Below are positions 29,101 to 64,000 of a stretch of 64,000 nucleotides of DNA, in pieces (position 1 is the first letter of the stretch; every line of letters starts with the position of its first letter). This DNA is from Aldrovandia affinis (taxonomy: Eukaryota > Chordata > Actinopteri > Notacanthiformes > Halosauridae), in NCBI GenBank assembly GCA_029706075.1, contig JAINUG010000135.1:2199501-2263500 (forward strand), written 5' to 3'. The position numbers were made by a program, and so were the translations under genes. The notes beneath the pieces are model-generated. The model ran no database searches. It was given only the letters and a program-made list of their open reading frames with translations, and had not been told where the DNA came from.

Positions 29101-31340
29101 AGGAGTGCGCCCTCGGAGAACGCTGGGTTATTACAGGGGTCAGCCCCCCGAAAGCCGTAAGGAAGTGACACGAAACCGGAGACGGGTTCCTTTTCCTCAC
29201 GCGGGCATCTCACCGACGTGTTTTCGTTTCCTTCGACCGCCATGGCTGCGTCTTTGCCGATTTCAGCCTTTTCCTCCGCGCTAGGGTATCATTTTTTAGT
29301 TATTTACAGTTCAGCGTACATGGCCTTAATTAGAACTTGGGGTAGAGCGCTGGCTCGGAAGATGTGTTCCAGATGTGAGCAGGAATTCGAAGGGCTTTGT
29401 AAAGTAAAGAAACATTATTCTGCAGGGGAGGAATACAGAAAGTGGAGTGTGCAAACTGGAAGAGGCAGGGGATTGGAGAGAATGGGGAGAGCTGGGCCCC
29501 CCGTCTGCTCAGTTCGCAGGCATGGATTGTGTGTCTGGCCGTTCAAGGAGAAGACATTGTGAGCAGTCAGTCAAGATAAGGAACGGCGTATTCACCGTTC
29601 GCTCTTTAGCGTCTTAAAGAGTTTTTAGGGGAGGAATTTGCAACGACTTTATTTGACGTGCTTGCGTTTTGGGTCATGGCCATAAATGAAGGAGAGACGA
29701 TTGTGTAGAAATGCACATGGCTCAGGGTGTCGAGTGGATTACTCATCCCCTTAGGAATGCGTGTTGTTAGACTACCATATCTTCTGTTACCTGACAAATG
29801 TACAAGTAATGATAGGGAACTTCAGGCTTTACCAAGTAACTGTCTGATTTGGACATTCCTTAATAAAATGTGTGACCTGTAACCGTATCACCCCATAAAC
29901 TTGTGTAAATATTTTCACTGACCGCAGACCGTATTTTGTAAGGTTCGCATGTGCTGTGGGAAACATTCTGAAGGTGGTACTCAATGTTTGTGATAGGGCC
30001 GGGAGATTGTCTCAGCTGCGACTGCAGACCATGTTGGGAGCTGGAATGGACCCTCTCGGATGCAGTAATGGCATTGCTTTTCAAAGTGAGTTTTCATCAA
30101 ATGGACCATGGTCTTCCGAGCACTGCTGGGTCAGCGTAAAAACGTTTCAGGAAATACCAATCTTTTTTTTTTTTTTTTTTGAGGGGAAAAAAAGTATGAC
30201 CGACATTCCTCTAAACCTGCAGAGAAATAGGTAGGATAGGAGCTTCATTTAAAAGTGGGTACACTTGTACATTCATATTCATCACATGGAAAAAAAGAAA
30301 AAAAAGATAAACAGATGAATGTAGGAAAATTTATTGGATTTTCCTCCCCGGTTGCCAGTTGTTTTTGAGTAGCTGTAAATCTTACATTAGATCTTTGTGT
30401 TTGGCATCTGCAGTGCTAAGCATAGACTCTTCTCATCTACTCCAGATAGAAAGGATAGGAATGTCAGAAGCTTTGCAATGATTGTAGCTTTTTTTGCGGT
30501 AGAACGCCTGCTATAAATACGGTGTCGACTTCACAAATCTAAAAAGGGAAGATGCCGGGTAAATGCAGGATTCTCAAACTCGGCTCCCCCAGCATGCTAA
30601 TTCATTTCTCACATGCTGTTTTAAATAACTGTCCTGTCGAAGATCACGTCAGCTTTGAAAGATCATGGTACATGCGCTTCAGCAAGTTTGGAATTTGAGT
30701 TAACGCTGCATTAAGGAGATTGATCTATCGTTCTATTGTTCTGTCAAACATGTAGGCAGACTAAACTGTATCTTTTTTTAAATGGCAGGGTTAATTTTCT
30801 TGTTTAAAAAAAGGAGATTAAAAGCAGATTTGAAAAATAAACTGATTTCCTGACAGGCCAGGATTCAAGCGTTTATTTACATATTCAGGCGAAGAAAAAT
30901 GTTTATTTTTTAAATATAGTCGCAAATATTTAATAGAGGCCGTGGTCTCGTGGTGGTTTAACATGGACACACTTTTTCTCGTGAGAATGGGAGGGTTGGA
31001 TAAAGACCTACATCAGATCAGGCTACATCAGTTGGGTTTTTTATCCCAATTTAGACAAATCCTTTTCAGCCCAGGAACAGAAGCAAATGAAGGAAGACAC
31101 TTGTCCCTGTGCCTCATGAGTTTCTATGGTTGAATTTAGCCGTACATCTAAATGATCTCATTCCCAAACGCAAGAAGAAGCATCTGCATTTGTAACAGTC
31201 ACTCCGCTGCCTACAAGTCTAAAGCCGGATAACGTGTTCCACATGATCACTGTCCCACTGTCGGCCTTTGTGCTCTGCGAGCAAAGCGACTAAACAAATT
31301 AAATCAACGCCAATGGAGGTCTGATTTATGACAGTTGTCT
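26134..31340. other. Intergenic DNA between lyg copy 2 and cracdl
   Basis: No gene recognised on either strand. The longer open frames (for example 26906-27283 reverse, 28264-28725 forward) resemble no family and lack splice-linked partners. Local CpG-rich patches occur at about 27720-28130. A T-run at 30163-30180 and scattered A-rich tracts are the only simple repeats. Distal regulatory DNA is possible but not shown. Confidence 0.4.
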
Positions 31341-31982
31341 TTGGAACTCCGTTTTGCCGCCGTCCGGTTCGGTGAAGGTGAGCGAAGTTGGTAAGGCCGG
31401 GCCGGAGATGAAGACATCTGTTGCCTTTGTTGATACAGGCTCTGAGGCCCGGGATGCCCGATTGGCTCTGGCTGTTGTTTGTCTGACGCGATTGAGCGAG
31501 CTCCTAGCCAGGGCAACCCTCATGTCTCCTCGGGGCGCACCCCCCCCCCCTGCCTAATTATCACGGAGACGCTGGATAAATCCGCACTAAAGCTGCCGGG
31601 GCTGAGACAATGGCAGCAGGCTGTGAGGATTATGTGACGGAGAGAGAGAGAGGAGGAGGAGGAGGAGGAGTGTATGGGGTTGTGAGGGGGAGGTGAGAGC
31701 AACACGGGGCGGACTGTGGGAGCTATCCCTTCCCACTATAGGCCGCTCGCAGGAGGGCTCCTCTCAAAGTTCGCTGTGTCACTATCTGACCACTTAGTGC
31801 ACCGGCGTGCTGCCTTTGTGTGCCTGAGTGTGTGTAGGGCCACTTACCCGAGAACTAGTGGCTGAAGACTGACACTCAGCCTTCGCGTTTCTCCACTGGG
31901 AAAGGATGAACTAGGAGGGGACGTGGCCCTGGCTCTTTCCCTTTCTCCTTTCTCTCTCGCTCTCTTTCTCCACCTTTAAACC
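31341..31982 (+). promoter_or_regulatory. cracdl: Probable cracdl promoter and 5' UTR
   Basis: GC-rich, with a GA/GGA repeat (31641-31669), a C-run (31541-31550) and no clear TATA box, a layout common for vertebrate housekeeping-like promoters. It leads to an ATG at 31983 followed by a consensus donor GTAAGT. Exact start sites cannot be read from sequence. Confidence 0.4.
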
Positions 31983-60774
<28,792 letters not shown>

Positions 60775-61230
60775 GCCCCTCAGAACCGCTCACTGCCCGC
60801 CCCCCCTTGTTGAACATGAACACATTTGCACATATAGAGTATTTTTAATGTCTTAAATTCCTTCTGTTGGGCAATGCCTGCCCACAGGCTCCTGCTTGAA
60901 TTGGAATGTGAACCTTTGTCCAAAAACAAAAAAAAAAAAGATATTGAATTAGAAGAGATGGCCCAAAATGTAAATGAGATCAGACACGCAGGGTTATAGT
61001 GACGTTTTTGTTCCAGCACGGGTGTCCACGTGCGCTAGTATGCATGCACTCTCACGCAGACTTCAGTGACCGCCTTGATCTTTGTTTTCAGGGAAAAAGC
61101 GCCACGTGGATGAACGTTTCCGCTCAAGGGCCCTTTTGTATTTATTTCTCTTTTTATGTACTTGTTTGTGTACTTTTTATGTATTTTTTGTGTTCTATTT
61201 TTGTAATTTTGCCTCCAAAAGTGGAAACAC

Positions 61231-61236
61231 AATAAA
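61231..61236 (+). terminator. cracdl: Poly(A) signal of cracdl
   Basis: AATAAA, 457 bases after the stop codon, followed by a TG/AT-rich stretch. It implies a 3' UTR of about 480 bases. An internal alternative was not seen. Confidence 0.6.
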
Positions 61237-61259
61237 TTTGTGACTTGTATATAATATAA

Positions 61260-64000
61260 TATGTGCAGTAAAAAAAAAATGCTAATCATGGAATCTCTGT
61301 GTTTCACTCTCTTATGAGCCTTCTGCCCTCAGACCATGCAATGGCAGTTTGAAAAACGTATAAACATGAGGCAATTACTACAATTACTATTAGAACAATA
61401 ATGTTCGTAATTTGCTCAATGCTCATAATTACAATAATGCTATTAAATAATAATACTATGTATTATTATTATTATTACTAAGAAATAATGTGATAAGATG
61501 ATGGTTATATTTCATATAAATGAGCTTTGTTTTGTCCCTTGGTCTTTTTTGGCATTTTATTCTATTCCAAAAATGTTTTAAAAGCAGCGTTGATATGGTC
61601 ATCTGGGCAAACATTTTTTCTTCTTCTTTTTCCCCCATACAGTTTGGTATGCAGAGTACAGAGGTTGTAGGAAGAAAATTGTGTAACTGTTCCCACTTTT
61701 AAATTTAACATCTGATATACTGCCTTGAGTATTACCAGAGAGCAAACACATGTCTCAATCAGCATAATCTTGAATGAAGAGACAGATCATTTTAATAATT
61801 TAATGGCGAGAATTTCAAATTCTATGATGGGCTTTAGAGGTTGCACACAAAAAGTATGACTGACTTCTAGTTTTAATAGAAACTTCCATATTCACTGAAA
61901 GACAATAATTCTTAAAAACGTTTTAAAATAATTGCTGGGTCCCTTTTCAGTATTTGCTTCAGCTCTTCGTGAAATGATATTGTGTTTAAACTTGAAATAT
62001 TCATGATTTTTATTTTATTTTTCTTTCTTGGACAAGGTGGTCTCTGAGGCAAAATATATGAAAATGCCATCCACCAGTCCATGGGTGACAGGGAGATAAT
62101 GTGTTTTTTAATAAACTTTGTATTCTTTATAAACTATTTGCTACACAAGGTTCTTTTGTGTGTTTATTTCTTAACTGACAGGGTACTCTGCATTTAAAAA
62201 TCCATTATAGTTGCATTGTGAAATCTAAATTGTGCAATTTTTACATAAATAATAAACACATTCTGTTAGTAGTTAACGTTTACTATCTAGGTGTCTTGAA
62301 TTATTGTAGTCTCTAGGTTAAATGACGTCCTTATGACGTCAGATTCAGATGGGGAAAATAAGGCGTTCACAAAAGTATGAACCGCAGTAGCACATGTATA
62401 CCAATAGAGGGGGCAATAGGACCTGATAATATTGACAAACCAACAATGTTCACAAACATTGCATGCCATGCCTGTGAATGCAGCTGTGTATTTATGTACA
62501 GTATTTATCTTTGTATTCCCTGTATGTGATCCGTTTTTATTTATATGGAACAACACAACATGTCAATGAGCCTTAATAAGTCAAGTTGAGAGTTGTCACT
62601 TGGTTAGGAAAGGTAATTTGCCAGAAAAACAGTGCCAGAATAACATAATGGTTAACGAGTTAATCAAATAGTACCAATGGTACATTCCAGTCCAGTGCGT
62701 CATTCAGTGATGCTGTGAGCAAACATGGGAAATCCCCAATATAAACGTAAGGAGGGCGGCCTAGATTGTCTCATTCCATCACACTCTTGACTTTAGGGTC
62801 GTTGACCATAAGGGTACCTGACGTTATAAATTCTATAAAAAGTCACACTCAAAAAACTTGTTTTGAAATTCTTAAGTATTTTGCTTTTTTATTTTTCACA
62901 GCACAGAGCAGGAGAAACAAGCAAACGTTTTGACGAGCAGGCCATCAGGAAGTCAGTCCAGAAACATTTTTGAAGTATACAGTGTATAAAAGGGTGTGAG
63001 AAATTAATTTAAAGAATAGTTAAGACTTCTGCAAAGTTAAGACTATTTATGAGTTAGAGAAAGGCATCGTACCTGCCCCCTTTCACCCATATATGGATAG
63101 AACATAAAGAAACGTGGAGGTGGGGCAGAGGACATTATGCCTGATACAGCTGGCAGGAGAGGGACTAGGTACCATTCTGTGTGGGAACTTCTTATACTGG
63201 TTAAGAGGTGTGAAGGTTTAGCCAGGGTCCTGCAAGTACATGGCGATGTTCTGAAAACTCTTCCGAATTTCTCTACTAATACTGTGTAACTACAATGTGA
63301 CTGACTTATTTTAAGAATGTAGAGCAGACTAATTCATTATGTTATTTTTCCAGGCCACATAAAGCTATTTTCTGTAAATGTCTTATCCTGACAGCAGCAC
63401 CGAAAGGTTTGGTAGCAGTTTGGAAAATCAAACTGGACCCTGACACTGGAACGCATGTCATGGGATGATGTCATCAGTGGGGGTGGGGGCGGGGTAATAC
63501 TTGGTAATAGTTAGGGCCCAGAGAAAATCTTGGGTTGCTATGTCGCATGTATTACAGTCCTCCATCACCAAGGGATTTATGGAGTCGTGTGTTAAACGAT
63601 CATGCAATCAATTTCATAAATCATTGCAGTTCATTCAATTACCACTTAAATCAGGTGCATGGGAAGAATGATGGTGCAATGTTTATGTCTTGTTGACACT
63701 TATCATGTGTCTGACTCTGTCCATATTAGACAACGTAGCCATTAAATAAAACATCCAAAACATCCAGTGCGCTACATTTTGTAGTGAAATTTGTGAGCTG
63801 GTTGACTGAACCATGTTTTCTTTTTTCAATTAATTGGGATGTAATATCCTGCAAGCTTTTCTGTTACTTCTGTTTTAATACATGAATGGTCTATTGTTCT
63901 GTCTGTGCTGGGAACCTGTTGTGCCAATGTTGGACATCAGACATCACATTCATCAGCTGCTTGATTTTATTCTAGGTTTTGTGAATTCCGACTCCCAAAT
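61260..64000. other. Intergenic DNA downstream of cracdl
   Basis: AT-rich. An ATT-type run at 61461-61480 is the only simple repeat noted. No exon, RNA or transposon was recognised on either strand; the longest frames are under 100 codons and unlike known proteins. Confidence 0.4.

Overview
The window is nuclear DNA from a bony fish, almost certainly a teleost. It has GT-AG introns, Tc1-, hAT- and Harbinger-type transposons, L2-like LINEs, tRNA-derived SINEs, long GT microsatellites and vertebrate gene families. The species cannot be named from what is here. Three multi-exon genes are supported, all on the + strand; the rest is repeats, introns and sequence I do not recognise.

1-7.7 kb is a transposon graveyard. 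It holds two SINEs with clear target-site duplications, one of them split by a Harbinger-like foldback element. It also holds a deleted Tc1 element, a Ty3/gypsy reverse transcriptase fragment, and a Harbinger transposase fragment interrupted by a hAT MITE with a perfect 8-bp duplication.

7.7-26.1 kb is a tandem duplication of a goose-type (G-type, GH23) lysozyme gene. Each copy has five exons and keeps the catalytic Glu and the two Asp. Copy 1 (7787-11789) carries a 1-bp deletion that destroys the normal stop and gives a new C-terminal tail. Copy 2 (12884-25215) has the expected end. The two copies share some insertions (older than the duplication) and differ by others (younger): a truncated L2 in copy 1; a 7-kb composite insertion containing a broken LINE, a 759-bp foldback element and an RTE-like insert in copy 2; and a 720-bp deletion in copy 1. 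Homology between the copies begins at the TATA box, so their proximal promoters are unrelated. Each has a different candidate interferon-factor site.

26.1-31.9 kb holds no recognised gene. 31.98-61.24 kb is a cracdl (KIAA1211L) orthologue, a cytoskeletal protein of the capping-protein-inhibitor (CRACD) family. It has about 12 coding exons, a 10-kb first intron, a 1.9-kb acidic exon and a conserved C-terminal exon. The conserved reading frame is broken twice in the big exon and is ambiguous at the penultimate exon. G-type lysozymes and CRACDL are also neighbours on human chromosome 2q11.2, which supports both identifications. After the poly(A) signal at 61231, the last 2.7 kb holds nothing I recognise.
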